From: a virus | IMG/VR virus record: IMGVR_UViG_3300021090_000070 | Coordinates: 1-36,742 of that record | Reading direction: 5' to 3' (one strand) | DNA: 36,742 bases | Part shown: positions 7,883 to 16,253 of the stretch, piece after piece | How positions within the stretch are numbered: position 1 is the first letter of the stretch | Layout: each line of letters begins with the position of its first letter | Position numbers and translations under genes: made by a program | Notes under the pieces: model-generated | Seen by the model: the letters and a program-made list of their open reading frames with translations, nothing else | The model's database searches: none | Told to the model about the DNA's origin: nothing

Positions 7883-8497
7883 ATGAAAACCTACCTTAAG
7901 TACGTGAAGTACTTGGCAATCGTAGGAGGCCTTGCGATCGCTGCATTCCTCTTGCCAGACATAGGGCCTATTGACGCTTGGGCTCAAACCACGACCCCAG
8001 CAGACGTTACTACCACAGTAACAACCACTGCACCTCCCCTAACGGACACGCAGGTAAATATTGCCACAATTAGGGATACCCTAGTCGTGATCGGAGGTAC
8101 AGTTCTGACGGCTATTCTGTCATGGATCGGTATTGCCGTAAGGGCGTACTTCGCCTCCAAGCGCGACCTCGATAAGACCACGTTGGATGAGAAGTTCCAA
8201 GCGATCTTCGACGTGGCTGCCAAGAGGGGTATTGCGTACTCTGAGACCTTCTTGAAGGAGAAGATCCCTGACACGATAGACCCAAAGAGTGTGTTCGTTA
8301 AGACCGCTGCTGACTATATCATTAACCATTGGCCGGACATTGTTAAGGCTACGGGGATGACAGAGCAGAACGTAATGGACGCAGTAATCTCTCGTCTGCC
8401 AAGCCCCACAGGTAAGGAAGCTGACCAACTTGCCCTTATTAAGGCAGGCGCAGCAGCTCCCGCGACGATTGCGGTCGCAGCAGCCCCAAAGGCGTAG
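7883..8497 (+). CDS. Holin-like protein (LLH/phage_holin_6-like)
   Basis: The product is 204 residues, with an AAAGGA upstream. An N-terminal hydrophobic segment (about 8-27) is followed by AWAQTTT, which looks like a signal-peptidase site after Ala34. A Thr-rich linker follows, then a second TM helix (about 65-91). A soluble part (KFQAIFDVAAKRGIAYSE, AADYIINHWPDIV, then an MTEQNVMDAVISRLP helix) resembles the C-terminal part of LLH-type holins. It would form the membrane lesion that releases or activates the endolysins. The gene sits directly before the spanin pair. Whether the first helix is cleaved or kept is open. Confidence 0.72.
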   Translation: MKTYLKYVKYLAIVGGLAIAAFLLPDIGPIDAWAQTTTPADVTTTVTTTAPPLTDTQVNIATIRDTLVVIGGTVLTAILSWIGIAVRAYFASKRDLDKTTLDEKFQAIFDVAAKRGIAYSETFLKEKIPDTIDPKSVFVKTAADYIINHWPDIVKATGMTEQNVMDAVISRLPSPTGKEADQLALIKAGAAAPATIAVAAAPKA

Positions 8498-8506
8498 GGC
8501 TAAGCG

Positions 8507-8728
8507 ATGGGCAGTCTCACAACACTGTACGCCATACTTGGAGCCGTAGGCTTTGTTGGCTGCTTGGTATGGTACATCTCACGCCAGGCCAGAAAGAAGG
8601 GGATAGCGGAACAGGTAGCTCGTGACCAGAAAACTGTCACGGAAGCCGAGTCCCAGATCCACGAAGTTCAGGCTGAGCAGCGGTCTCCAGAAGAGACCAA
8701 AAGGAGGCTCCGTGACAAGACCTTCTAA
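8507..8728 (+). CDS. Inner-membrane spanin (i-spanin, Rz-like)
   Basis: The product is 73 residues. A TM helix (about 5-24, LYAILGAVGFVGCLVWYIS) is followed by a charged helical domain (RQARKKGIAEQVARDQKTV, then an alternating E/Q helix) typical of Rz-type i-spanins, although short for the family. The periplasmic coil would pair with the lipoprotein encoded in the overlapping frame to fuse inner and outer membranes at the last lysis step. The overlap with the downstream gene is 17 nt in another frame, a classic Rz/Rz1 arrangement. Confidence 0.8.
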   Translation: MGSLTTLYAILGAVGFVGCLVWYISRQARKKGIAEQVARDQKTVTEAESQIHEVQAEQRSPEETKRRLRDKTF

Positions 8729-8987
8729 ACGTTTGTTCACACAAGCCTTGTGCGTGGCCGTAATGGCCGTAGCATTAGCAGGTTGTCCTAAAGGTTATGG
8801 GATTACCTGCCCCACCATAAAGAAGTACTCGGACGAGTTTATTGCCCGAGCAGAGACCCAGTACGCCATGATCGAGAAGCAGGCTCCGGACGTCATCACG
8901 ATGATCGACGACTATGGAGTTGAGCGGGACGCTATACGTAAGTGTATTGCACTTCAAATGGCCGACCGCAAGAAGAATAAGAAGTAA
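8712..8987 (+). CDS. Outer-membrane lipoprotein spanin (o-spanin, Rz1-like)
   Basis: The start GTG 8712 is chosen because AAGGAGG (8701-8707) precedes it and the product then begins with a basic N-terminus, a hydrophobic stretch and the lipobox ALAGC, giving lipidated Cys25. An ATG start at 8622 would bury the signal peptide. The product is 91 residues; the mature part is charged and helical (KYSDEFIARAETQYAMIEKQ) and ends in a Lys-rich tail. It would be anchored in the outer membrane and pair with the i-spanin. It is the last gene of the rightward block and implies a Gram-negative host. Confidence 0.85.
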   Translation: MTRPSKRLFTQALCVAVMAVALAGCPKGYGITCPTIKKYSDEFIARAETQYAMIEKQAPDVITMIDDYGVERDAIRKCIALQMADRKKNKK

Positions 8988-9031
8988 CGTACCGAATGCT
9001 TGGTGGCCTTATCGTGGGGGTTATCAAGACA

Positions 9032-9073
9032 GGATCCGGGAGGTGTTGTGGCCTCCCCTCGCTTCCCGGATCC
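9032..9073. terminator. Hairpin at convergent gene junction, probable bidirectional terminator
   Basis: GGATCCGGGA (9032-9041) and TCCCGGATCC (9064-9073) are perfect 10-bp complements, extendable by a G-U pair. The loop is 22 nt and contains a smaller GGTG.../CC helix option. It lies between the 3' ends of the rightward lysis genes (8987) and the leftward genes (9101), where a two-way terminator is expected. No T-run follows on either strand, so it is not a textbook intrinsic terminator. Confidence 0.55.
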
Positions 9074-9100
9074 GCTCACACCCATCCCACATCCCACATC

Positions 9101-9652
9101 CTACATTCCCAATAGTGCGTGATCCATACAGGTGTAGACTCTATAGTTAGGTGTCTGCCTGAAGCGCCAGATCTGGGCGATCTGTTGTGTATCTGGCTCT
9201 ACAACTAATGACCATATAAGATAGTCCCCATCGTGATAGCCTGCTAATGGAGGCAAGCCCCTCTTCTTGGCCATCATATAGTCATATAGGTCAGCCGAGA
9301 CGAACGAATTGGCTAAGTCAAGTCTGGGGGCAATGATCAAAGTGTTGAATGGCATTCCACGTACAACGTTCAAAGGGAAGCATTTAAGGTCAGCCTTCTT
9401 AGCTACGTGCTGGGCGATCACCTTTCCGACTTGACCGCTTCTAGGTAGCCACGTGACCGCTTCTAGGCTTGGGGCCAGTCTTGGTAGATTCTCGATCATC
9501 CAGTCCACGTAGTGTGCCACTCCATGATGAGTCACGTATTGAATTTCCGTCGACGGGTTTGGTAAGAAGACTTGGTGGCTCTTGCTCAGTGACTTCGAAA
9601 GGTTCTTTAGGGCTTTAGCCAGAGACAAATTTTCTGTATTGACACCAACCAT
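9101..9652 (-). CDS. Hypothetical protein with weak phosphoribosyltransferase-like signature
   Basis: The product is 183 residues; it is the last gene of the leftward block. Around residues 65-110 the order WLPRSGQVGKVIAQHVAKK, CFPLNVVRG, NTLIIAPRLDLANS resembles the PR-SG loop and following strands of type I phosphoribosyltransferases, but the acidic PRPP-binding motif is not obvious. The rest (GYHDGDYLIWSLVV, WRFRQTPNYRVYTC) is unfamiliar. The ribosome binding site is weak. It follows a dNTP diphosphohydrolase-like gene and a deoxyribosyltransferase-like gene, so a nucleotide-salvage role is possible. Treat the function as unknown. Confidence 0.65.
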   Translation of the reverse strand: MVGVNTENLSLAKALKNLSKSLSKSHQVFLPNPSTEIQYVTHHGVAHYVDWMIENLPRLAPSLEAVTWLPRSGQVGKVIAQHVAKKADLKCFPLNVVRGMPFNTLIIAPRLDLANSFVSADLYDYMMAKKRGLPPLAGYHDGDYLIWSLVVEPDTQQIAQIWRFRQTPNYRVYTCMDHALLGM

Positions 9653-9685
9653 AGAAATTACCCCACAAGTTCTTGTTCACCCACT

Positions 9686-10189
9686 TCATGGCTTCTTTGC
9701 CTCAGGTACGGTCGGTCCCGCTCCCGCCTTCTTAGCGCGGTCGGCCTCAACTTTGATTTTCTTGGCAAGCGCGCGGTCTATTACCTCTTGCGGCATAATC
9801 ATAAGGTTCTCGACGTCATCTACGTCTCCAAGGGCAATCTGTGACTGCGCGCGATCGTCATTGCCATGCCCCGTAAGGTAGTTCTCCAGCAACATGGCAA
9901 TGCAGCATTGGGCATGTGCCAATACAGAAAGACCACTCTCGAAGTCAAGGTTGACACCTAACTTGAAGTCTTGGAGATGATGTTCAGCCGACACAATTAG
10001 ACGATGCCAATCGAAGCCATCGCCTTCCTTCCAATTGCCTACTGAGTAGGCAATAGACCCATAATGGAAGGTTTTGCAGGTCTCAATGTAGGCCCTAACT
10101 GGATAGAGATCGGTCCTCACCTTTCCCTGGTCGTACTTGGTAGGTTGCACTACGCCACTGGCGTTCTTCTCAAGAAGGGGATTATTCAT
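9686..10189 (-). CDS. dATP/dGTP diphosphohydrolase N-terminal-like (DUF5664)
   Basis: The 167-residue product matches the DUF5664 pattern: KYDQGKVRTDLYPVRA near the start, YGSIAYSVGNWKEG, an RLIVSAEHHLQDF helix, and LDFESGLSVLAHAQCCIAML. The repeated acidic and His residues (AEHH, DFESG, HAQ) suit a metal-dependent all-alpha NTP pyrophosphatase. In other phages this family turns dATP/dGTP into monophosphates and is found with modified-base pathways. The C-terminal 50 residues are charged and disordered. The start overlaps the upstream stop as ATGA. A role in steering purine deoxynucleotide pools fits the nearby deazaguanine genes but is inferred. Confidence 0.72.
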   Translation of the reverse strand: MNNPLLEKNASGVVQPTKYDQGKVRTDLYPVRAYIETCKTFHYGSIAYSVGNWKEGDGFDWHRLIVSAEHHLQDFKLGVNLDFESGLSVLAHAQCCIAMLLENYLTGHGNDDRAQSQIALGDVDDVENLMIMPQEVIDRALAKKIKVEADRAKKAGAGPTVPEAKKP

Positions 10190-10761
10190 TTTGCACCGTC
10201 TTCATCGTGGGAAGATGGCTTGGCGGTACGTTCAGCAGGCTCCTGGGACTTGGCGGCTACTTCTGGTTCTGCTTTTGGGGTTGAGGCTTTGACGATGTAC
10301 TTTTCCAGGTCGGCGCCTACTACACGATACAGTTCTGTGGGGGAATCCTCCATATATGAACTGAACTCTATGGCTCTGTCTGACAGCTTGACTGCCTTGT
10401 TCTTGAAGGGCTCAATACTGAATACTGCTTTGCCCTTCGTGATGGCATAGAGCATTTCCTGAATAGTCGAACCACCGATATACCCACCTACGTTAAGTAC
10501 CAGTACTACTTGTGACATGTCGATCTTGCGCAGGTGCACGTGATCGAGCATTGCTTTCTGTGCCGGAGTGTACCAATCCTTGCCGCCCATCTCCTCCATC
10601 TGGGAAGGGAAACATGCTAATGAGAAGCATGGGTGCCCAGCGAAGGCTAACCACCTTGACCAGTCATGGTATGCCTTCTCGAAGCGAGCCGAACCTATTA
10701 GAGTCCAGGGGCCAGAGATCACATCGGTTACGGGTGTCTTCGTGGGTGCTTGGTCTGCCAT
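10186..10761 (-). CDS. Nucleoside 2-deoxyribosyltransferase-like protein
   Basis: The product is 191 residues. GPWTLIGSARFEKAYHDW, a hydrophobic AGHPCFSLACF strand, HLRKIDMSQVVLVLNVGGYI, and GGSTIQEMLYAITKGKAVF match the Rossmann-like nucleoside 2-deoxyribosyltransferase/DUF4406 superfamily, where the last segment includes the catalytic Glu (here Glu in STIQEM). The C-terminal 40 residues are charged and low-complexity. Enzymes of this type exchange or hydrolyse bases on deoxynucleosides or their monophosphates. A GGAG precedes the start, and the stop overlaps the DUF5664 gene. The substrate is unknown. Confidence 0.7.
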   Translation of the reverse strand: MADQAPTKTPVTDVISGPWTLIGSARFEKAYHDWSRWLAFAGHPCFSLACFPSQMEEMGGKDWYTPAQKAMLDHVHLRKIDMSQVVLVLNVGGYIGGSTIQEMLYAITKGKAVFSIEPFKNKAVKLSDRAIEFSSYMEDSPTELYRVVGADLEKYIVKASTPKAEPEVAAKSQEPAERTAKPSSHDEDGAK

Positions 10762-10787
10762 AATATACTCCTACCTCTCGTTGGTTG

Positions 10788-13370
10788 TCAGTTACAGTCG
10801 CTTTGGCCACAGTCGATACAAGTCTTACAGCCTTCCTTCATTTGTACGTTGAACCCCCCACACGCCGTACACTGTACTGTGGTTCCTACTACAATAGGGT
10901 CACCTTCATCTATGTGTTCTCGAGCAATTCCAGCCTGTACTGTCTTCGAAACTATTGTCGCAACAACAAACTGTTCATTCGAGAACTTGGCCATTTCTTC
11001 CATGTCGGAAAACTCTTCGGCATGTTCTTTAATATGGGCCCCAATCTGTGCAATGATGGATCCATAGAACCTCCCTCCACTCCAAGAAGGGTTCATTGAT
11101 AAGTTAATCTGCATTAACTCATTTGCCACCATAATAGGGTCCTTCGTAAGCTTCAGGTGCTTCGACAAGATAACCGATAGCGCCGTTGCCCGCTCAGTAT
11201 ACTGGGAGTTCTTGGACGATATAAATACTTCCTGGAGTTCTCCAACGTCGTTGTGGTTGATAGTCAGGTAGGTAGCTGCGGCTAATCCAGGCCACTTGAT
11301 TTTGTAAGTTCTTCCTTCTAGAGCTATCGGCCGTTCCTTGGACGTTTGCTCCACGGCAAGGGCCGCTGCAGACCCACTAGGACCCACGCGCTGAGTATCG
11401 GGAGCCCCCAGGTCTACTCCCTTGAATGTATAAGTTGATCCACCATCAGGGCGTTCGTGTAAGGTCTTTCCAAATTGCGCTTCGTCTAACTCTTCAGTGG
11501 CACCTTCTTGGGGAGTGTCGGCTGATTCAAGGATCGATCCGCGTACCTCTGATTGGCGGTAAGTCGTACATCCTTTGCATCCTTTATTCCATGCCATCAA
11601 GTAGACGTCCTTGAACTTCTCAAAGGTAATATCCTTTGGGCAATTGACCGTCTTACTTACAGAAGCATCGACATACTTCTGTACAGCTGCCTGTATGTTG
11701 ATATGATCCTCAGCCGTCAAGTCCTCAATCGTCGGGAAGTGCGATGGGTGCTTCTTGATATGCTCATATGCTGCCTCGATGCTCATTCCTACCACATGAG
11801 CATAGTAGCGGACTGAATAGGAGTATTCGGTGAACTGCTTATAGGTGTCGTCTGGTTGGCGGACGTTACGAGTAGTACGGTGGGCGAAGTTTGGTTCACA
11901 GCCAGAGGATACGTTCCCGTAGAAAGCCGACGTTGTACCGGTAGGCGCAACTGTCAGTAGCACGCAATTGCGAAGCCCATGCAACTTGATCTTGTCCTTG
12001 AGGCCATCGTTCTTTAGGCTGTCGACGAATGCCCAATTGAAGGTCCTAGGATCGAATGTAGGAGCAGGACCCTTCTCAATTGCGAGGTCGCAAGACTTTT
12101 CATATGCAGCTACCGCAATCTTCTTCATAACATTCGTGGTCCATGTGACGGCTTCAGGAGAACCGTAACGTAGTCCTACCATTGATAGTGCGTCTGCTAG
12201 GCCAGTAATACCAAGACCAATACGACGCTTGTTCTTCATCTCAACTTCTTGAGCCCCCAAGGGATACAGGGTGGTGTCGATGACGGAGTCTAATAGGGCT
12301 ACCATGTAGTCAACAGCAACGATGAGAGTTCTCCAATCCATTTCAGCATTTGAGGAATAAGCATTGAGAATGAGACGTGCGAGGTTGAGATGTCCGAGAT
12401 CACAGGCGCCGTAAGGTGGGAGGGGTTGTTCCCCGCACGGGTTCGTACACCTAATGTCCTCGACATAGCGAAGGTTATTCAGCCCATTGATCCTATCGAT
12501 GAAAATGACTCCTGGCTCCGAATACTCGAACGAGGACTTCATGATGAGGTTCCACAAGTAAGCGGCCGGTACGGTTTCCCAACGATAGACCACGTCATAA
12601 CCTACCTTGCCTTCAGTCCAATGGCGCACCTGCTCGCGACTCTTCTTTTCTTCTGGGGACCAGTCAACATGGACGGAGGAATGAACGAGATTCCAGTCGC
12701 CGCCTTCTTTTAGGCACTGCATGAACGCGTCTGAGACGAGAACAGAGACGTTGAAGTTTTTGAGCCTATCTTTGGTGTGCTTGGCAGTGATGAAGTCGAC
12801 GATGTTCGGATGGTCGATGGACATTGTTGCCATCATGGCGCCGCGTCGGTGGCCAGCAGACATGATGGTCTTACACATGGCGTCCCAGGTATCCATGAAA
12901 GGCAACGGGCCTGAAGAAGAAGAGCCCGTACGTTTCAGGCGTGCCTTGTGGGGACGTAATGGGGAAAAGTCTACGCCGATACCCCCACCCATCTGCATGG
13001 TAAGGGCTGACTCTGAAAGGGTCTCGAATATGCTAGCGAGGCTGTCCCCCATCGTGCCCATGACATAGCAGTTCATGAGCGTGACACGATTGCCAGTCCC
13101 AGCACCTGATATGATACGCCCAGCTGGCACTAATACGCCTTGATACATAAGCTCAGCGACCCTAACAGCCTTTTCCGGATCTGACGGGAACAATGCATGA
13201 GCTGTGCGCGACATAGTCTGGTAGATTGAGGCTTCCAATGCACGATACTTCTTGTTCCATACCTCTTTGGAGAGGACAGTATCCCACAAGTCAAATTCAT
13301 GTGGTAGGAGTGTGGCAGCTAACTCTGCATCCTTTACGGAGGGCATAAAAGGTTCCCTAGAGTCGTTCAT
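10788..13370 (-). CDS. nrdJ: Class II (B12-dependent) ribonucleotide reductase
   Basis: The product is 860 residues. MNCYV places the redox Cys at 101. NPCGEQ gives Asn310, the radical Cys312 and Glu314, with partner Cys323 in GACDLGHLNLA, the expected 11-residue spacing. VAPTGTTSAFYGNVSSGCEP is the substrate phosphate loop. A TSCPD-like region and a Cys-rich end (CTACGG, CKTCIDCGQSDC) match the adenosylcobalamin-dependent class. It makes deoxynucleotides without oxygen dependence; the host must supply B12. The sequence is intact. A GGAG precedes ATG 13370, and it forms a unit with the small gene and promoter upstream. Confidence 0.95.
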   Translation of the reverse strand: MNDSREPFMPSVKDAELAATLLPHEFDLWDTVLSKEVWNKKYRALEASIYQTMSRTAHALFPSDPEKAVRVAELMYQGVLVPAGRIISGAGTGNRVTLMNCYVMGTMGDSLASIFETLSESALTMQMGGGIGVDFSPLRPHKARLKRTGSSSSGPLPFMDTWDAMCKTIMSAGHRRGAMMATMSIDHPNIVDFITAKHTKDRLKNFNVSVLVSDAFMQCLKEGGDWNLVHSSVHVDWSPEEKKSREQVRHWTEGKVGYDVVYRWETVPAAYLWNLIMKSSFEYSEPGVIFIDRINGLNNLRYVEDIRCTNPCGEQPLPPYGACDLGHLNLARLILNAYSSNAEMDWRTLIVAVDYMVALLDSVIDTTLYPLGAQEVEMKNKRRIGLGITGLADALSMVGLRYGSPEAVTWTTNVMKKIAVAAYEKSCDLAIEKGPAPTFDPRTFNWAFVDSLKNDGLKDKIKLHGLRNCVLLTVAPTGTTSAFYGNVSSGCEPNFAHRTTRNVRQPDDTYKQFTEYSYSVRYYAHVVGMSIEAAYEHIKKHPSHFPTIEDLTAEDHINIQAAVQKYVDASVSKTVNCPKDITFEKFKDVYLMAWNKGCKGCTTYRQSEVRGSILESADTPQEGATEELDEAQFGKTLHERPDGGSTYTFKGVDLGAPDTQRVGPSGSAAALAVEQTSKERPIALEGRTYKIKWPGLAAATYLTINHNDVGELQEVFISSKNSQYTERATALSVILSKHLKLTKDPIMVANELMQINLSMNPSWSGGRFYGSIIAQIGAHIKEHAEEFSDMEEMAKFSNEQFVVATIVSKTVQAGIAREHIDEGDPIVVGTTVQCTACGGFNVQMKEGCKTCIDCGQSDCN

Positions 13371-13397
13371 TGCAGATGTCTCCGTTATTGTTATTGG

Positions 13398-13712
13398 TTA
13401 GGCGGATAGGTCTTTGACTTGCACTTTGATCTTCATCCCAACCAAGTCTTGGGGATGCTTGACCTTCGGCAATGCAGGCTTGTCGGGGCGGTTAATGATT
13501 TCCGATTGGAAGTTAAATGCACGCTGTGATAGAGGTCTTGCAGGATCCAGGTCTGTCATGATGTCGTTGCAACCTTTGATAGCGTCCTGCACCGTTAGGG
13601 GAGTTAGGAATGGATCATATTTGGCCAGCTCTTCTTGGCGACCATTCCAGTGCATTTGTAATATCCAATAATCGAGGGTTTTACCTTCTAAAGACCTTTT
13701 GGGCATTGGCAT
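13398..13712 (-). CDS. Small hypothetical protein before ribonucleotide reductase
   Basis: The product is 104 residues, with GAGGAG upstream of ATG 13712 and a consensus promoter 44 nt further upstream. The N-terminal part (LEGKTLDYWILQMHW, then PFLTPLTVQDAIKGCNDIM) looks like the small phage domain that often begins with a TLDYW-type helix, followed by a basic, Pro-rich second half. It is the first gene of the unit that includes the reductase. I do not recognise a function. Confidence 0.78.
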   Translation of the reverse strand: MPMPKRSLEGKTLDYWILQMHWNGRQEELAKYDPFLTPLTVQDAIKGCNDIMTDLDPARPLSQRAFNFQSEIINRPDKPALPKVKHPQDLVGMKIKVQVKDLSA

Positions 13713-13755
13713 CTTTTATTCTCCTCTTCGGGTCATAGTCTTTTGGCTATTATTT

Positions 13756-13784
13756 ATTATAGCATCTTTCGAAAGGAATATCAA
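13756..13784 (-). promoter_or_regulatory. Sigma70-like leftward promoter P1
   Basis: On the minus strand, TTGATA (13784-13779), 17 nt, then a perfect TATAAT (13761-13756). Upstream lies GACCATCATTTTGCC, a version of the element shared by all five leftward promoters. It sits between the polymerase gene end and the unit encoding ribonucleotide reductase, so it can drive that unit separately. Confidence 0.85.
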
Positions 13785-13802
13785 GAGGCAAAATGATGGT
13801 CA

Positions 13803-16253
13803 TTAAGCCGCTTCCTTTTCTGGGTACCAGAAGGACTTCTTTACCTTTTCCAAGTGGCCCCAACGGTAGCCCATCTTACCGTCGGCGACGAATGGGATAT
13901 AGGTTAGTCCGTAGTCCTTAGGAACTTGTTCCATCACCGCTATAACACGACGGCCAAATGCCGAGATAATAGTATCATCGTCAGGAAGACTCCAAATGTT
14001 AGAGTCATGTACAAGATTACAAGGATCAGCATCATACTCCTTGGCGAATGAAGCGAAGACTCTCTCGGCGGATTCAAGGTTACAGTTGGACGCAATTGAC
14101 TGGTGGAGAAAGTTCGCTGCCTCATTCTGTACCGCATTTTTGTTTTCCCAACCTACTACCCCAAAGCGTCGCTTGTTGCCGAATGGGGTTATGAGTGTAG
14201 CTCCTGTAAGTGGGGCCATACGACACTGGTCAATAAACTTCTTAGCCCCAGGGAACCGTTTGAACCACCCGTTGACCCAACGGTTTCCCTCGTCAAGACT
14301 GACCTTCCATTCTTCTGCTAGACTGGCGCCTGTACGGCCATATACGATGCCGAAGTTAACCATCTTGGCGCGCATCTTCTCGTCATCGGTATAGTTCGCA
14401 CTAAACAGTGTGACCGATAATTCATGGTGTAGGCCTGGATGGCTAGGATCCAGGTAGATGGCACACAAATCAGGGCAGCGACTTAGTTCTGCTAAGCATC
14501 TAAGCTCGGCTTGGTTGTAATCGAACTCCACGAGACGGCGACCTGGAAGTGCAATGAACTGCGAACGAACCTCGGAGTCGCGTGGAATGTTCTGCATGTT
14601 GATATCACGGCTGGCGAGACGACCTGTTACAGACCCGTGCAGTAGATAGGAGCAGTGCACCCTCCCATCCGAATGGACGTTGGGACCTCTAGTACCTTCA
14701 AGGCTACCTTTGTGCTTCTTATCTGTGGGGTCGAAGTTGTAAAGGTTCTTGACGTAGGTGGAATGAAGCTTCTGGCTCTTCCTATATTCCTTAAGAAGAA
14801 CGATGACGGGATTAGGAGGTAACATATCAAGGGTGTCAGCATCGGTCGATCGTGAACCCTTATACTTGGGAATCTTGACTCCGTCGTACAGGAGTTCGGC
14901 AACTTGTGGCGGGGAGTTGGGGTTGATCTCTTTGCCCAAACGGGCTTTGGCGACTATGTTAAGGCGTCTCTTACGGTCGGTAATTTCCTGCCGGAACATA
15001 ACGTCAAGTTTCTTGGTCTGCTCTTTGTCAACAAGCATGCCGTTACGTTCGACCTCAACAAGGAAGTTGCTCCATCGGATTTGATGTCTATAGAGCTTTT
15101 CTAGGTGCAGATCCTTCGCTACTTGCGGACGCAACATACCGAATGATTGATTGGTGACCCCTATATCTAGTCCCAAGTATTTATGTAGTACGGGTGTAGG
15201 GATCTCTCGATAGGAAGCCTTCTTAGAGGAGCGGTATTGGTCTAACATTGCCTTCCAGTTAGGAGCATTGCATGCATCTTGCCCTACTTGCTCCAAGTCA
15301 TGGATACCGCGAGTCTCGTCTAGGCAATAGGACAACATCATCGTGTCATCATCGACCACAGCGTTAATGCTGTCATAGTTGGATCCGGGATGTTGATTCA
15401 GCATCCTAAGGAACCTGATATCGAACTTACCATTGTGCCAACAGAAGCGGAAGCGTCTATCTTCAAGAAGCGCCTTGACTGCTGGGGTAGGAACTAGACC
15501 CTCAGGTATGACGTAGTTCTTGTCTAGCTGGTCCATCCGTCCAATGCCAATACAGAGGATGTCATCATCAATGGGTGAGAAGCCGGATGTTTCGATGTCC
15601 GTCCCAAGCTCGTCGCCGTTAGGAAGGGTTGCATGCCAACCTGCGATTTGTTCTTCACTAGTGAACACCTCGTGCGTAGACATTATGAACTTGGGTAATG
15701 GTACTCCGGTGAGGAGCATGGCGGCGGTTCGTACATCCTTTTTGAACTTAGGATATGAACCCGTCCCACGCATTAGGAAGGCTGGATGGACAGAAGCAAC
15801 TATCCCTTCGGCTGCAAGGGCGCGATAGCTGTCGGCGTTAAACACAGTGCCCCGTATTTGCGTGATCTTGATGTCGTAGTCGCCTGTTAGAGACTGAACA
15901 GCTGGGCCACCAAGTGCAAGGATTACCTTCCTAGGATGTTTGCGGATGGAGTCTACGAGTCGTTGGTTGCAAGCCTTACAGGCTCGCTCCATCTTACTGG
16001 CTTCCTTGCCTTGGGGATGGCACATGATGGCATTGGTGTAGAATGGTTGGATAGGTTGTTGATCTATAGCCTTGAAGGCGTTCTTAATTACGGAGTCCAG
16101 CATCTTGCCAGACTCACCTACGAAGGGTTTCCCTTCCTTGATCTCGTTCTTACCAGGACTCTCGCCTACAATGACGAACGGGCTATCTTGGGGGCCACGG
16201 GTACCGCATGTAGCCGTCTTAAAGACACAACCCGCACAATTGTTAAAAGACAT
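13803..16253 (-). CDS. DNA polymerase A fused to a family 4-like uracil-DNA glycosylase
   Basis: The 816-residue product has three parts. Residues 1-185 are a uracil-DNA glycosylase of the Fe-S family: NCAGC (Cys6, Cys9), GESPG (30-34), GKPFVG, HPAFLMR (156-162) and further Cys78, Cys92 and Cys95. Residues about 210-380 are a 3'-5' exonuclease: DIE (219-221), HNGKFD (273-278), and Tyr359 with Asp363. Residues about 390-816 are the polymerase: motif A with Asp578, motif B RAKMVNFGIVYG with Lys630 and Tyr638, and motif C VHDS, where the usual Glu after HD is Ser751. It is likely the replicative polymerase. The glycosylase may remove or scan for uracil. The start overlaps a small membrane gene; its ribosome binding site is weak. 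Confidence 0.93.
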   Translation of the reverse strand: MSFNNCAGCVFKTATCGTRGPQDSPFVIVGESPGKNEIKEGKPFVGESGKMLDSVIKNAFKAIDQQPIQPFYTNAIMCHPQGKEASKMERACKACNQRLVDSIRKHPRKVILALGGPAVQSLTGDYDIKITQIRGTVFNADSYRALAAEGIVASVHPAFLMRGTGSYPKFKKDVRTAAMLLTGVPLPKFIMSTHEVFTSEEQIAGWHATLPNGDELGTDIETSGFSPIDDDILCIGIGRMDQLDKNYVIPEGLVPTPAVKALLEDRRFRFCWHNGKFDIRFLRMLNQHPGSNYDSINAVVDDDTMMLSYCLDETRGIHDLEQVGQDACNAPNWKAMLDQYRSSKKASYREIPTPVLHKYLGLDIGVTNQSFGMLRPQVAKDLHLEKLYRHQIRWSNFLVEVERNGMLVDKEQTKKLDVMFRQEITDRKRRLNIVAKARLGKEINPNSPPQVAELLYDGVKIPKYKGSRSTDADTLDMLPPNPVIVLLKEYRKSQKLHSTYVKNLYNFDPTDKKHKGSLEGTRGPNVHSDGRVHCSYLLHGSVTGRLASRDINMQNIPRDSEVRSQFIALPGRRLVEFDYNQAELRCLAELSRCPDLCAIYLDPSHPGLHHELSVTLFSANYTDDEKMRAKMVNFGIVYGRTGASLAEEWKVSLDEGNRWVNGWFKRFPGAKKFIDQCRMAPLTGATLITPFGNKRRFGVVGWENKNAVQNEAANFLHQSIASNCNLESAERVFASFAKEYDADPCNLVHDSNIWSLPDDDTIISAFGRRVIAVMEQVPKDYGLTYIPFVADGKMGYRWGHLEKVKKSFWYPEKEAA

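Noticed and set aside
9081-9106. Short direct repeats of the ATCCCAC type, as a possible CRISPR or iteron
   Set aside because: Only three or four imperfect 7-9-nt copies without spacers; probably chance low-complexity sequence.
10064-10450. 128-codon plus-strand frame opposite the nucleotide genes
   Set aside because: It lies antisense to two well-supported overlapping genes, with no ribosome binding site.
13996-14394. 132-codon plus-strand frame inside the polymerase gene
   Set aside because: It overlaps conserved polymerase motifs on the other strand; no promoter or ribosome binding site.
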